The position numbers were made by a program, and so were the translations under genes. Positions 27,136-35,268 of a DNA stretch of 64,000 nucleotides are shown here, piece after piece. How positions within the stretch are numbered: position 1 is the first letter of the stretch; each line of letters begins with the position of its first letter. This stretch comes from Dyadobacter endophyticus. GTDB taxonomy: Bacteria; Bacteroidota; Bacteroidia; Cytophagales; Spirosomataceae. The notes beneath the pieces are model-generated. The model was given only the letters and a program-made list of their open reading frames with translations. It searched no databases and was not told where the DNA came from. The stretch covers positions 1,116,001 through 1,180,000 of the forward strand of contig NZ_BMIA01000003.1 in assembly GCF_014641595.1 (NCBI RefSeq). The letters run 5' to 3'.

Positions 27136-27267
27136 AAAAACTGATTGAAATCCTGCTCACGTTACTAGGAATGGTGTCTTTTGGGCTATTCTAACGGATC
27201 TAAGTTTTTTAATTTCTGACCAAACAATTGATAGAGGAGGGTGAGTAATGGTAATATCTGTAATCTG

Positions 27268-27465
27268 CTATAAATCCTTCGGCCCGGCTTCACCGTTGGG
27301 CCTGCTTTCCCTTAACAAACGGTTGAAATAAATTTCGAGGGCGTCGGAGTAGTTTTTACCTCGTTCGTCATCGGAAATTCCTGCAAGCAACTCCGCCAAT
27401 TCGTCCCCGGATATCTTGTTGCTGATTAGCTTGTTAATCAAAATTTCAGCACGGGATAATGACAT
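27268..27465 (-). CDS. Small protein resembling the N-terminal helical segment of FecR anti-sigma factors
   Basis: A 65-residue protein from the ATG at 27465; the frame opens further upstream, but that part looks non-coding. The pattern AEILINKLISNKISGDELAE, then a helix with YSDALEIYFNRLLRE, resembles the first helical segment of Bacteroidota FecR proteins, which normally continue for over 300 residues with a membrane helix and a sensor domain. Here nothing follows. It may be a stand-alone anti-sigma module, a truncated relic, or an unrelated small protein. Its place upstream of a SusC gene is where FecR genes usually sit. Confidence 0.5.
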   Translation of the reverse strand: MSLSRAEILINKLISNKISGDELAELLAGISDDERGKNYSDALEIYFNRLLRESRPNGEAGPKDL

Positions 27466-27619
27466 GGTGTTAGTTAGTTTTGGTATGTGACAAGGATACT
27501 GGCAAAGCCCCATAACAGACTACTCCCGCGACACGGATTTTTCATCCCGTCGCGCTCCTTTTTTTGAAAGCCGATAAAAAACATAAGCGCCCGAAAGCCC
27601 GATTTCTGTCAACTGATTG

Positions 27620-27648
27620 TTGCCATTCTTCACTAACCCCTATTTTTG
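27620..27648 (+). promoter_or_regulatory. Bacteroidota promoter for the Omp85-like gene
   Basis: TTG at 27620-27622, an 18-base spacer and a perfect TATTTTTG at 27641-27648. This puts the start site near 27655 and a leader of about 55 bases before the ATG at 27710. Confidence 0.6.
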
Positions 27649-27709
27649 CTAAAATTTTATCATATTAACAGGAAGTATCGTTTCTATACCGAAACCCGGA
27701 TCGTGAAGA

Positions 27710-29134
27710 ATGAACCCTAAGAAGTGCTGTCAGGAGATTTACTTTCTGCTTTTTATCCTACTGATTTCCCATTTTGCCTCCGGCCAGACGGTCGTTGCCG
27801 ATAGTACAGGCAATGTGATCGTGGGCGATGTTACGGTGGAAGGGAACCATCGTACCCGCACGGGCATTATCATGCGGGAAATGGCGATCCATCGGGGCGA
27901 TACGCTTACGGCAGAATCACTCAAAGAAAAGCTCGAAATCGACCGCAGGAAGGTGGTTAATACCAATCTGTTTGTTACCGTGGAGTTGCTCACGAAGCCT
28001 AATCCCGACTCGGTGCACACCGATATCCTCATTGCGGTAAAGGAACGCTGGTACTTTATCATGCTCCCCGTCTTCCAGCTCGCCGATCGCAATTTCAATG
28101 AATGGTGGTACGAACGAAAGCGGGACCTTTCCCGCACTACTTACGGCGTATACCTCAGCTACGGTAATGTTACAGGCCGGGCCGATAAGCTTCGTTTCCT
28201 GGCCGAATTCGGCTTCATTCCAAAGTTCGAGCTGGCCTATACGTTACCGTACATCGATAAGGCTCAAAAAACGGGGATTACCGTCGGGACCTCCTATTCC
28301 ATCAACAAAAACACCGCATTCAGGACCTGGCGGGACAAGCTGCAATACCTCAGCAGCGAGGAAATCAACCGCGAGCGATTCTTTACCTATGTGAGCCTGA
28401 CACGCCGTAATAAATACTACACATTTCATTCCCTTGACCTCCGTTGGAGCTACCTGACGATCTCTGACACGGTAGCGGCTTTAAACCCCAATTACCTGCT
28501 GAATGGGGATAAACGGCAACGTTATTTCCAATTGACCTACACTTACAGTTACGACAAGCGCGACAATGCGCAATATGCCCTGCAGGGCCAAACCGCCGGA
28601 TTGCAAATTTCCAAAACCGGGCTACTGGCTTCCGACGACGTCAATACGCTTTACTTGTATGGCTCCTACCGAAAATTCATCCCGCTTGGCAAGAAATGGT
28701 TTTTCAACACCAATTTGCGTGGGCGGATTTCATTTCCGAAACGCCAGCCTTATACACAAACTGTGGGTCTCGGTTACCGCAATGATCTCGTGCGCGGGTA
28801 CGAGCTTTACGTGATCGACGGTCAGGATTACGCATTGATCAAAAACGAACTGAAATACAGGCTTTTCTCTATTCAAAAGCATTTTTCATTTATTCCCGTC
28901 CGCCAGTTCAATACCATTCCACTCGCAGCTTATATCAACACTTTTGCCGATGCCGGCTATGTCAAAAACAGCTATCCCGAGTTCAGCAATACGAGACTCG
29001 GCAATTCGACATTATATGGCGCCGGGGCCGGGCTCGATGTTGTGACGTTCTATAACATTGTCGCCCGATTCAATATCACACTGAACGGCTTGGGCGAGCG
29101 GAGGTTCTTTTTTAACCTTTCGAGAGAATTTTAA
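27710..29134 (+). CDS. Short Omp85/BamA-like outer-membrane protein with one POTRA domain
   Basis: 474-residue exported protein with the signal ending at HFASGQ. One POTRA domain is visible (about 38-110: GDVTVEGNHRTRTGIIMREM to TDILIAVKERW), followed by a 16-strand-type barrel with the Omp85 loop-6 motif in LVRGYELYVIDGQDY and a C-terminal FFFNLSREF ending in phenylalanine. BamA itself has five POTRA domains and about 800 residues, so this is a short paralogue of the kind found in Bacteroidota and not the essential BamA. Its partner or cargo is unknown. It has its own consensus promoter. Confidence 0.88.
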   Translation: MNPKKCCQEIYFLLFILLISHFASGQTVVADSTGNVIVGDVTVEGNHRTRTGIIMREMAIHRGDTLTAESLKEKLEIDRRKVVNTNLFVTVELLTKPNPDSVHTDILIAVKERWYFIMLPVFQLADRNFNEWWYERKRDLSRTTYGVYLSYGNVTGRADKLRFLAEFGFIPKFELAYTLPYIDKAQKTGITVGTSYSINKNTAFRTWRDKLQYLSSEEINRERFFTYVSLTRRNKYYTFHSLDLRWSYLTISDTVAALNPNYLLNGDKRQRYFQLTYTYSYDKRDNAQYALQGQTAGLQISKTGLLASDDVNTLYLYGSYRKFIPLGKKWFFNTNLRGRISFPKRQPYTQTVGLGYRNDLVRGYELYVIDGQDYALIKNELKYRLFSIQKHFSFIPVRQFNTIPLAAYINTFADAGYVKNSYPEFSNTRLGNSTLYGAGAGLDVVTFYNIVARFNITLNGLGERRFFFNLSREF

Positions 29135-29250
29135 CCAGATTTCCCCAAGCCGTAAATATGTATATATTGCATTTGACCGATATTCGAACTAGTTGCAAGG
29201 CACGATAATTTCTCAACTTATTTAAACCGAATGCCACAACCTCTACACTT

Positions 29251-29847
29251 ATGAATACGCTGAAAAATGGAATCGCATTGCTCATGATGGCATTACTGGC
29301 ATCAGCTTGCGACACTAAAACGAATGAAAAAAACGAAGCGGCAGCGGATTCCGTTGTCCTGCACGAACCTGTCCCCGCTGATCTGAATAGCGATCAATCG
29401 GCATTGTTGAAAACGATCCTTGGCCCGTCCGCGCAAAATCCTTCCGGTACGGTCCTGCGGGGTATTGCGTTCGGTGATCCGCTCACAAAGGTGAAAGCGA
29501 CGGAAACATTCGAAATGTTTGAAGAAACGCCCGACCATCTGGGCTATACCTCGGAAACGGCACGGTTGGAGACGATCGATGTACAGTATTTTCTGACCCC
29601 GGAAAAAAAGGTGAACAAGATCACGATCGACGTTTACCTGAACAGTTCGGAGGCAACAAAACAGCTCTGGAACGCCAGCAAGCAGTATTTCAGCGAGACC
29701 TATTCTTCCCCCAAAGAGGAAACCAAAAAAATCACCTGGAACAACAAGACTGTCCGAGTGAATATGGAGGATGTTTCGGAGGGGAAAGATTATGGTTTGA
29801 AATTTCAATTCTTCCCGGCAGACAAAAACGTTCTGGCCGCCAAATAA
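29251..29847 (+). CDS. Hypothetical lipoprotein
   Basis: 198 residues with a lipoprotein signal (MNTLKNGIALLMMALLASAC, Cys20 as lipid site) and a Lys/Glu/Ala-rich linker. The globular part has alternating beta patterns (IDVQYFLTPEKKVNKITIDV and KTVRVNMEDV) but no domain that I recognise. It ends five bases before the cyclophilin gene, so both are probably co-transcribed. The function is unknown. Confidence 0.72.
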   Translation: MNTLKNGIALLMMALLASACDTKTNEKNEAAADSVVLHEPVPADLNSDQSALLKTILGPSAQNPSGTVLRGIAFGDPLTKVKATETFEMFEETPDHLGYTSETARLETIDVQYFLTPEKKVNKITIDVYLNSSEATKQLWNASKQYFSETYSSPKEETKKITWNNKTVRVNMEDVSEGKDYGLKFQFFPADKNVLAAK

Positions 29848-29852
29848 CACCT

Positions 29853-30560
29853 ATGAAAACAAAAAGATCGATTCTACTCGGCGCGCTCTGCCTCATTGCC
29901 CTGAATGTTTGTGCACAGAAACCGTCTAAAAAAGACGAGGTAATCACCATCAATACCGACAAGGGCACGATGCGCTTCATCCTTTTTGATGAAACCCCGA
30001 AACACAAAGCCAATTTTATCAAACTTGCCAAGGATAAGTTCTATAACGGACTACTTTTCCATCGCGTTATCGACGATTTCATGATCCAGGGCGGCGATCC
30101 CGAATCACGTAATGCAAAGCCGGATGCAATGCTCGGCCGCGGTGATAACGGCTACAAGGTTCCGGCGGAATTCAATGGCAAATTATTCCACCAAAAAGGC
30201 GCCTTAGCGGCCGCACGCGACAATAATCCAGCGAAAGAATCCAGCGGATGCCAGTTTTATATTGTAGAAGGCCGGAAATGGAGCAAGGCCGATCTTGAAA
30301 AACAGTCGGCACGCGCGGCACGCAAATTGACCGATGCCCAGAAAAAAGTATATGAAACAGTTGGCGGCACCCCGCACCTCGACGGCGCGTATACCGTTTT
30401 CGGACAGCTGATCGACGGCATGGATGTGCTCGACAAGATTGCATCCGTGGATAAGGACGAGCGCGACCGTCCGGAGAAAGACATTTCGATGAAAGTGTCT
30501 GTCAAAAAGATGAAAAAGAAGAAGATTACCCGCAAATACGGCTGGAAATACGAAGCTTAA
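29853..30560 (+). CDS. Cyclophilin-type peptidyl-prolyl cis-trans isomerase, exported
   Basis: Protein-folding isomerase of 235 residues with a signal peptide (MKTKRSILLGALCLIALNVC, then AQ), so periplasmic. The catalytic core shows FHRVIDDFMIQGGDP with the active-site arginine, followed by SSGCQFYIVEG and AYTVFGQLIDGMDVLDKIA. An insertion of about 35 charged residues (SKADLEKQSARAARKLTDA) sits between the last two motifs, as in several Bacteroidota cyclophilins. The C-terminus is lysine-rich. Confidence 0.94.
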   Translation: MKTKRSILLGALCLIALNVCAQKPSKKDEVITINTDKGTMRFILFDETPKHKANFIKLAKDKFYNGLLFHRVIDDFMIQGGDPESRNAKPDAMLGRGDNGYKVPAEFNGKLFHQKGALAAARDNNPAKESSGCQFYIVEGRKWSKADLEKQSARAARKLTDAQKKVYETVGGTPHLDGAYTVFGQLIDGMDVLDKIASVDKDERDRPEKDISMKVSVKKMKKKKITRKYGWKYEA

Positions 30561-30561
30561 A

Positions 30562-31467
30562 TTGGAAAAGAAGAAAATCCTGATCACCGGCTCCAACGGG
30601 TTGCTGGGGCAAAAATTAGTGGAACTGCTGGTTTCAAAAGCGCATATTGAAACCGTTGCTACGGCAATAGGCAAGAACCGGCTGCCGATCAGCGCGGGAT
30701 ACCGGTATATTGAAATGGATATTACCGATCCCGGAGCCGTCGATCAGGTGCTCGGAACCGAGCGCCCCGACGTGCTGATCCATACCGCCGCGATGACGAA
30801 TGTGGACCAATGCGAAGCGGAGAAGGATGCCTGCTGGAAGCTGAATGTAACCGCGACCGAAACACTGGTCGCGGCCTGCGCGAAGTACAACATTTTCCTG
30901 GAACATGTTTCGACAGATTTCGTTTTCGACGGAACTTCCGGGCCTTACCGTGAGGAAGATGTCCCTAACCCGATCAGTTTTTATGGATGGAGTAAATATG
31001 CCGCCGAAAAGGCAGTCAAGTCTTCCGACATCGAATGGGCCATCGCCCGCACGGTGCTCGTATACGGGGTCGCGCACGATATGAGCCGGAGCAATATTAT
31101 TCTCTGGGTCAAAAATTCATTGGAAGAAGGCAAGGCGATCAACGTCGTAACCGACCAGTTCCGCACGCCCACACTGGCCGAAGACCTGGCATCAGGCTGC
31201 TTCCTCATCGCCGACCAGGAAGCCAAGGGTATTTACCATATTTCCGGCAAGGATTTCCTGACGCCCTACCAAATGGCGCTCGCAACCGCAGACTACTTCG
31301 GACTGGATGCCTCGCTGATTTCGCCTACCGACGCATCAGCATTCACCCAACCCGCCCGCAGGCCTCCGCGCACGGGATTCAATCTTACGAAATCAAGGAA
31401 TGTTTTGGGCTACGAGCCGCATTCGTTTCGGGAAGGGATTGCGTTGCTGGCTAAGCAAATAGGTTGA
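30562..31467 (+). CDS. RmlD-like NAD(P)-dependent sugar-nucleotide reductase (SDR)
   Basis: 301-residue extended short-chain dehydrogenase of the dTDP-4-dehydrorhamnose reductase family. The Rossmann motif GSNGLLGQ lies at the N-terminus; HTAAMTNVDQCE, the catalytic STDFVFDG and the YGWSKYAAE Tyr/Lys pair follow. The start is a TTG one base after the cyclophilin stop; no ATG lies near, and the Rossmann strand begins directly after it. The rest of a rhamnose operon (rmlABC) is absent, so it may reduce another nucleotide sugar or be an SDR of other use. Confidence 0.86.
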   Translation: MEKKKILITGSNGLLGQKLVELLVSKAHIETVATAIGKNRLPISAGYRYIEMDITDPGAVDQVLGTERPDVLIHTAAMTNVDQCEAEKDACWKLNVTATETLVAACAKYNIFLEHVSTDFVFDGTSGPYREEDVPNPISFYGWSKYAAEKAVKSSDIEWAIARTVLVYGVAHDMSRSNIILWVKNSLEEGKAINVVTDQFRTPTLAEDLASGCFLIADQEAKGIYHISGKDFLTPYQMALATADYFGLDASLISPTDASAFTQPARRPPRTGFNLTKSRNVLGYEPHSFREGIALLAKQIG

Positions 31468-31482
31468 ATAGCATTTCGCATT

Positions 31483-31851
31483 TCAGAAGTTTCCGATCTC
31501 ACCCAAATTCAATACAAACCCGGGAAAAACCTGCTCCCCGGAAAGTTGAATGTCAAAGCCTGAATGCTCGATGATGGCACAGCCGGGTTCGTAAATGTAG
31601 ACTTTCTTTCCATACCGGTCTATCAGCCAGGCGAGGCGGCAACCATTCGCCATATATTCCTGCATTTTGTTCTGTAAATAAATAATGCTATCCGTTTTTG
31701 AACGCACTTCAATCACAAAATCAGGACACAAAGGAGCGAATCTTTCGTGTTCGGATTCCGGCAGTGCATTCCACCTCTCACTATTAATCCAGGCGACGTC
31801 CGGCGAACGGGCAGCTCCATTTTGCCGCGAAGGCTGCGCGGCGACCAGCAG
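31483..31851 (-). pseudogene. Decayed Uma2-family (DUF820) restriction-endonuclease-like gene
   Basis: The frame from 31851 down to 31483 encodes the C-terminal two-thirds of a Uma2 protein: NGAARSPDVAWINSERW, ERFAPLCPDFVIEVRS with the catalytic D-(x)n-ExR pattern, then KMQEYMANGCRLAWLID and VYIYEPG. No ATG or GTG opens this frame; a TGA at 31852-31854 precedes it, and the normal first 70-90 residues are missing. The short stretch before the TGA (GRQLVLMNMSCEN) could be a remnant. The pattern fits a deletion plus a stop, so the gene is probably dead, though the nuclease-fold residues remain. It lies between an SDR gene and the glucan phosphorylase. Confidence 0.78.
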
Positions 31852-31914
31852 TCAATTTTCACAGGACATATTCATGAGGACCAACTGCCTGCCGCCGCTT
31901 CCCGCGGATTAAAT

Positions 31915-33564
31915 TTAATTATACAATAACTCATAATACTCCCTGGCCATCCGGTCGGAACTGAACGGTTCGGAAACGTCATTCATACTATTCAAAGTCA
32001 TCTCCCGCCATTTCTCAGGCGCATTATAGTAAGTCGGGATCACGGAACGCTCCAAAGTTTCCATCAGATTATCGCAATCTTGCTTATTAATATCCTCCCC
32101 TTTGGCAACCGGCAGAAGAAATGCATTGTGCCCGTCCTTTGCGAATTCGCAGATCCAGCCATCGTAGGTCGAAAGGTTCAATGCCGCATTCATAGCCGCC
32201 GTCATCCCGCTGGTACCCGATGCTTCGCGCGTCACGACCGGCGTATTGAGCCATATATCGGCCCCGTCTTTGAGCAGCTTGGATAATGCCAGCTCATAGC
32301 CTGTCAGTACGGCCATGTTAGGAAACAAGTGGCTCAGATAGAATAGATGGTTAAAGGTCCCAACTGCACCTTCATCTTTCGGATACGGCTTTCCAGCCCA
32401 TATCACCTGCACCGGCTGCTCCTTATTGCCCATTATGCGTTTGAATCTTTCCAGGTCCCAAACCAGCATATCCGCCCGCTTGTAAGCCGCAAACCGCCTC
32501 GCCCAGACGATCGTGAGCACATCCGGGTCAAATAACTTCCCACTCTGGTCGGCGACTGTTTTGAACAAAACTTCTTTCAGTTCCTTCTTACGTGCGACAA
32601 TCGCGCTGGTATCCTTTTCTTTCCTGGCCTTTTCCAAAATAGGGTCAACCCAGTAAGTATTGTTTTGCGCATTGGTAATGTGCTCGATCGGCGCGATTTT
32701 GGGATGCGTTTTCCACATTTTTCGTGAAACTTCCCCATGCAGTTTGGAAACGCCGTTCGCTTTATGGCTAAGGCTCAATGCAGCCAGCGAATGGTTGAAT
32801 ACTCCGTCGCGAATGCCGCTGATCTTACGCACCGTTTCCAGGTCCAGTCCTGAGAAAAAGCCCAGTTTATCCAGAAAATGAATATCGTGCTTTTCATTAC
32901 CGGCTTCTTCGGGGGTATGCGTTGTAAAAACTACCTTTTTCCTTACCTCAGCCACATCCTGGTATTTTTTATACAGATGAAAAAGAGCGGATACCGCGTG
33001 TGCCTCATTCAAATGGTAAACTTCCGGATCGTATTGCAGCGCTTCGAGCAACCGCGCGCCACCGATACCGAGCACCATGCATTGCGCTACTTTGTAGGTA
33101 ACGTCCGAGTCGTACAATGAATAACTGATCGCTCGCGTGGATTCGTCGTTGCCGTCGGTATCGGTAGTCAGAAGAAATAATGGTGCGGAACCGAATGTTT
33201 CAGGAGCCAGATAATAGGCTGCTACCCAAACGTTTTTACCCATAATGGGTATCTGAAAACGGATTTGGGTATCGGCGAGATACGAATATATTTTCTCCGT
33301 GAACTCCGGCTCCATACTGCCGTCCTTTTTCCGGCCCTGGTCGTAATAGCCGTATTTCCAGAGCATCCCAATGCCGATCAGATTCTGTTTCAGCGCGTAT
33401 ACGCTGCGCATATGCGAACCTGCGAGGAAGCCCAGACCGCCGGAGTAAATCTTTAATGCCTGGTCGACGGCGAATTCCATCGAAAAGTAGGCGACTGATT
33501 TTTTGTATTTGCTGTCCGCGACAAACGGATGTTGGTAGGGAAGAACGAAAGTTTCCTGTGACAT
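31915..33564 (-). CDS. glgP: Alpha-glucan (glycogen) phosphorylase, GT35, short form
   Basis: Breaks alpha-1,4-glucan to glucose-1-phosphate in the cytoplasm. The 549-residue protein belongs to the shorter alpha-glucan phosphorylase branch: VAYFSMEFAVDQALKIYSGG, LGFLAGSHM, HLNEAHA, FTTHTPEEAGNE, WARRFAAYKRADM and NTPVVTREASGTSGM. At the position of the PLP-bound lysine in standard phosphorylases (GMK or NMK) it has threonine, GMTAAMN (codon at 32200-32202). I recall the same GMTAA form in other Bacteroidota, so this is probably a subfamily trait rather than an error; if so, cofactor use needs testing. I chose the second ATG (33564); the first is only nine bases upstream. Confidence 0.85.
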   Translation of the reverse strand: MSQETFVLPYQHPFVADSKYKKSVAYFSMEFAVDQALKIYSGGLGFLAGSHMRSVYALKQNLIGIGMLWKYGYYDQGRKKDGSMEPEFTEKIYSYLADTQIRFQIPIMGKNVWVAAYYLAPETFGSAPLFLLTTDTDGNDESTRAISYSLYDSDVTYKVAQCMVLGIGGARLLEALQYDPEVYHLNEAHAVSALFHLYKKYQDVAEVRKKVVFTTHTPEEAGNEKHDIHFLDKLGFFSGLDLETVRKISGIRDGVFNHSLAALSLSHKANGVSKLHGEVSRKMWKTHPKIAPIEHITNAQNNTYWVDPILEKARKEKDTSAIVARKKELKEVLFKTVADQSGKLFDPDVLTIVWARRFAAYKRADMLVWDLERFKRIMGNKEQPVQVIWAGKPYPKDEGAVGTFNHLFYLSHLFPNMAVLTGYELALSKLLKDGADIWLNTPVVTREASGTSGMTAAMNAALNLSTYDGWICEFAKDGHNAFLLPVAKGEDINKQDCDNLMETLERSVIPTYYNAPEKWREMTLNSMNDVSEPFSSDRMAREYYELLYN

Positions 33565-33597
33565 CAGAAGCAATTTTGATAAAACAAATAACGTAAA

Positions 33598-33628
33598 TAA
33601 AAAACCCGGCCAATCGAAAAGGGCCGGG
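33598..33628 (-). terminator. Rho-independent terminator after the 11-mer repeat gene
   Basis: On the minus strand CCCGGCC pairs with GGCCGGG around a 10-base loop and is followed by TTTTTTATTT. It separates the repeat-protein gene from the phosphorylase gene. Confidence 0.85.
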
Positions 33629-33650
33629 CCGGGAAATTATCTGCAAATAG

Positions 33651-34400
33651 TTATCCGCCAAAGAGCCGCGCCCAGAATCCTTTTGTCTTGGTCTTCGTTT
33701 CAGCGACTTTTTCCGTTGCCTCTTCTTTCAATTCGGCTATTTCCTCAGCTGCTTTCGCTTTCAGTTCGGCGGCTTTGGCCTGCGCTTCCGCCAGTTTCTC
33801 GGCGGCTACTTCCTTCGCGTCTTCGAATGCTTCGGCGGCATCTTCTTTAATATGTTCGTACTTATCGGCTGCGACTACCTTAATGTCCTCAAACTTCTCC
33901 GCAGCAACTTCCTTGATGTCCTCAAACTTGTCTGTCGCAGCCTCTTTCAGGTCTTCGAATTTCTCTGCTGCTGCCTCCGTCAGACCGGCGAGTTTCGCAG
34001 CAAAGCCGGATTCTACCTCCTCGACCTTTTCCGCAACCTCCTCTTTCACCGCCTCAGCCTTCACAGCCGCCTCCTCCTTCACTTCTGCCACAGCTTCCTT
34101 AACCGCTTCCGCTTTTTCTTCGATCACCTCTTCCACTTCGGTGGTTTTGGTCTCGGCCTGCGCTTTCAGGTCATCGAGCGTCTCGTAAACTTCGGTTTTG
34201 ATTCCATCAGCTGCATCCACTACCTCGTCCACTTTGTCCTCTGCCTTTATTTCCAATGCTTTGGCTTCCTCTTTCACCGCTTCGGCTGCCTCTTCCGCGA
34301 TCTGGTCTTTGGCTTCGGTAGCAGTAGTTTTGAGTTCTTCAACTTTATTTTCCAGCGATTCTTTTTCGTCTTCTGGTGTAGGTTCGGTATTCTCGGCCAT
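33651..34400 (-). CDS. Acidic amphipathic 11-residue-repeat protein (LEA/apolipoprotein-like)
   Basis: 249 residues, almost wholly Ala/Glu/Lys with no Cys or Pro beyond the first ten residues, so predicted to be one long amphipathic or coiled helix. Residues 143-208 hold six tandem 11-mers of the form AAxxKFEDIKE; looser Ala/Lys/Glu repeats fill 30-130. There is no signal peptide. The C-terminus is abruptly hydrophobic and aromatic, GFWARLFGG, which could insert in a membrane. LEA-type 11-mers bind membranes or protect proteins during drying in other organisms, but composition alone can mimic that family. It is monocistronic with its own terminator. Confidence 0.8.
   Translation of the reverse strand: MAENTEPTPEDEKESLENKVEELKTTATEAKDQIAEEAAEAVKEEAKALEIKAEDKVDEVVDAADGIKTEVYETLDDLKAQAETKTTEVEEVIEEKAEAVKEAVAEVKEEAAVKAEAVKEEVAEKVEEVESGFAAKLAGLTEAAAEKFEDLKEAATDKFEDIKEVAAEKFEDIKVVAADKYEHIKEDAAEAFEDAKEVAAEKLAEAQAKAAELKAKAAEEIAELKEEATEKVAETKTKTKGFWARLFGG
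33777..33974 (-). repeat. Six tandem 33-base repeats inside the acidic repeat gene
   Basis: The 11-residue units at residues 143-208 are also visible as near-identical 33-base DNA units (for example CTTGATGTCCTCAAACTT on the plus strand), which suggests recent expansion by slippage or unequal crossing-over. Confidence 0.75.
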
Positions 34401-34496
34401 GGGAAATGAGGTTTTAAGGTAAAAAACAGTTGATACGATGAATGCGTAAGCTACAAAGGAGTTGCCAAGGTTGCAAGCAATCCGGGCAGCTTTCTG

Positions 34497-35063
34497 TCAG
34501 GTTAACCTTCTAACCATCAAATTTTTAACAAGCTCATAAAACGGCTCCGGCTGCAACGTACGCCAGTTATTGAGGTGCAGCGTACCACCGAAATTAATAT
34601 AATAGTCGAGCCGGAATTTCGTCCATTGCTCCTCCACATGCTCGCGAAAATTGACGGCGACGATCCATCCGTCCTCCACGTCATCGAACCATTCCGCATA
34701 GTAATCATCCTCCGCGCCATGGAAGTCCAGGACATTTTCTCCCAGCAATATAAACTGGTTAATACCCTCATCGACAAGGGGATCGACCACCTGCCGTTTC
34801 AGGAACATGATATCATTATGCAGCGCATCGTTCCATTCCCCAAACATTTCAATAATCACAAAGCGCTTTTTATAATCGGCAAAAAGGATTTTCACATACA
34901 ACGTCTCCGACCCGATATGGTCCCAAAGCGGGTGGATATAATAGCCGTAAATCGCATTCTCATAATAATCAAGATTATACGTGCGGCCATAGAACGGCGA
35001 ACGCTCGTCGTGGCTGGCTACATAGTGTTTTTCCCAATTGTAATAGGGTTCTATTTCCTGCAT
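34497..35063 (-). CDS. Hypothetical protein, aromatic-rich
   Basis: 188-residue soluble protein without signal peptide or recognised motif. It is very rich in Tyr, Trp and Asp/Glu, for example EIEPYYNWEKHYVASHDERS, YYIHPLWDHIG and DYYAEWFDDVEDGW. The codon pattern and length support a real gene. It stands alone between the repeat gene and the divergent TonB receptor. I cannot assign a function. Confidence 0.65.
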   Translation of the reverse strand: MQEIEPYYNWEKHYVASHDERSPFYGRTYNLDYYENAIYGYYIHPLWDHIGSETLYVKILFADYKKRFVIIEMFGEWNDALHNDIMFLKRQVVDPLVDEGINQFILLGENVLDFHGAEDDYYAEWFDDVEDGWIVAVNFREHVEEQWTKFRLDYYINFGGTLHLNNWRTLQPEPFYELVKNLMVRRLT

Positions 35064-35176
35064 GGCAACTTTTGGAATGGCATTGAAAACGAATATAAAT
35101 GAAAAATAGAAAAGGATTAACCGATGCTACCAATCGTTTAAGGCATTATAATTATTGGACTCAGACAAATTATTAT

Positions 35177-35208
35177 TTGGACTTAATATAAATAGTGTCG
35201 TAGCTTTG
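35177..35208 (+). promoter_or_regulatory. Bacteroidota promoter for the TonB-dependent receptor
   Basis: TTG at 35177-35179, a 21-base spacer and a perfect TAGCTTTG at 35201-35208. A start site near 35215 lies downstream of the first in-frame codon (35155), so translation must begin later, at the ATG at 35269. Confidence 0.6.
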
Positions 35209-35268
35209 CCACGAACCACGCTCCCGCGCCGCATTGCAAATCCATCCGTTTATATTAATAGTATCCCA

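Noticed and set aside
33688..34422. Long plus-strand frames opposite the 11-mer repeat gene, encoding Ser/Phe-rich proteins
   Set aside because: They are antisense shadows of the Ala/Glu/Lys-rich repeat gene; low-complexity GC-regular codons keep other frames open. No start signal or family match.
35155..35268. N-terminal extension of the TonB receptor from base 35155
   Set aside because: A perfect promoter sits inside this stretch and the signal peptide begins only at 35269.
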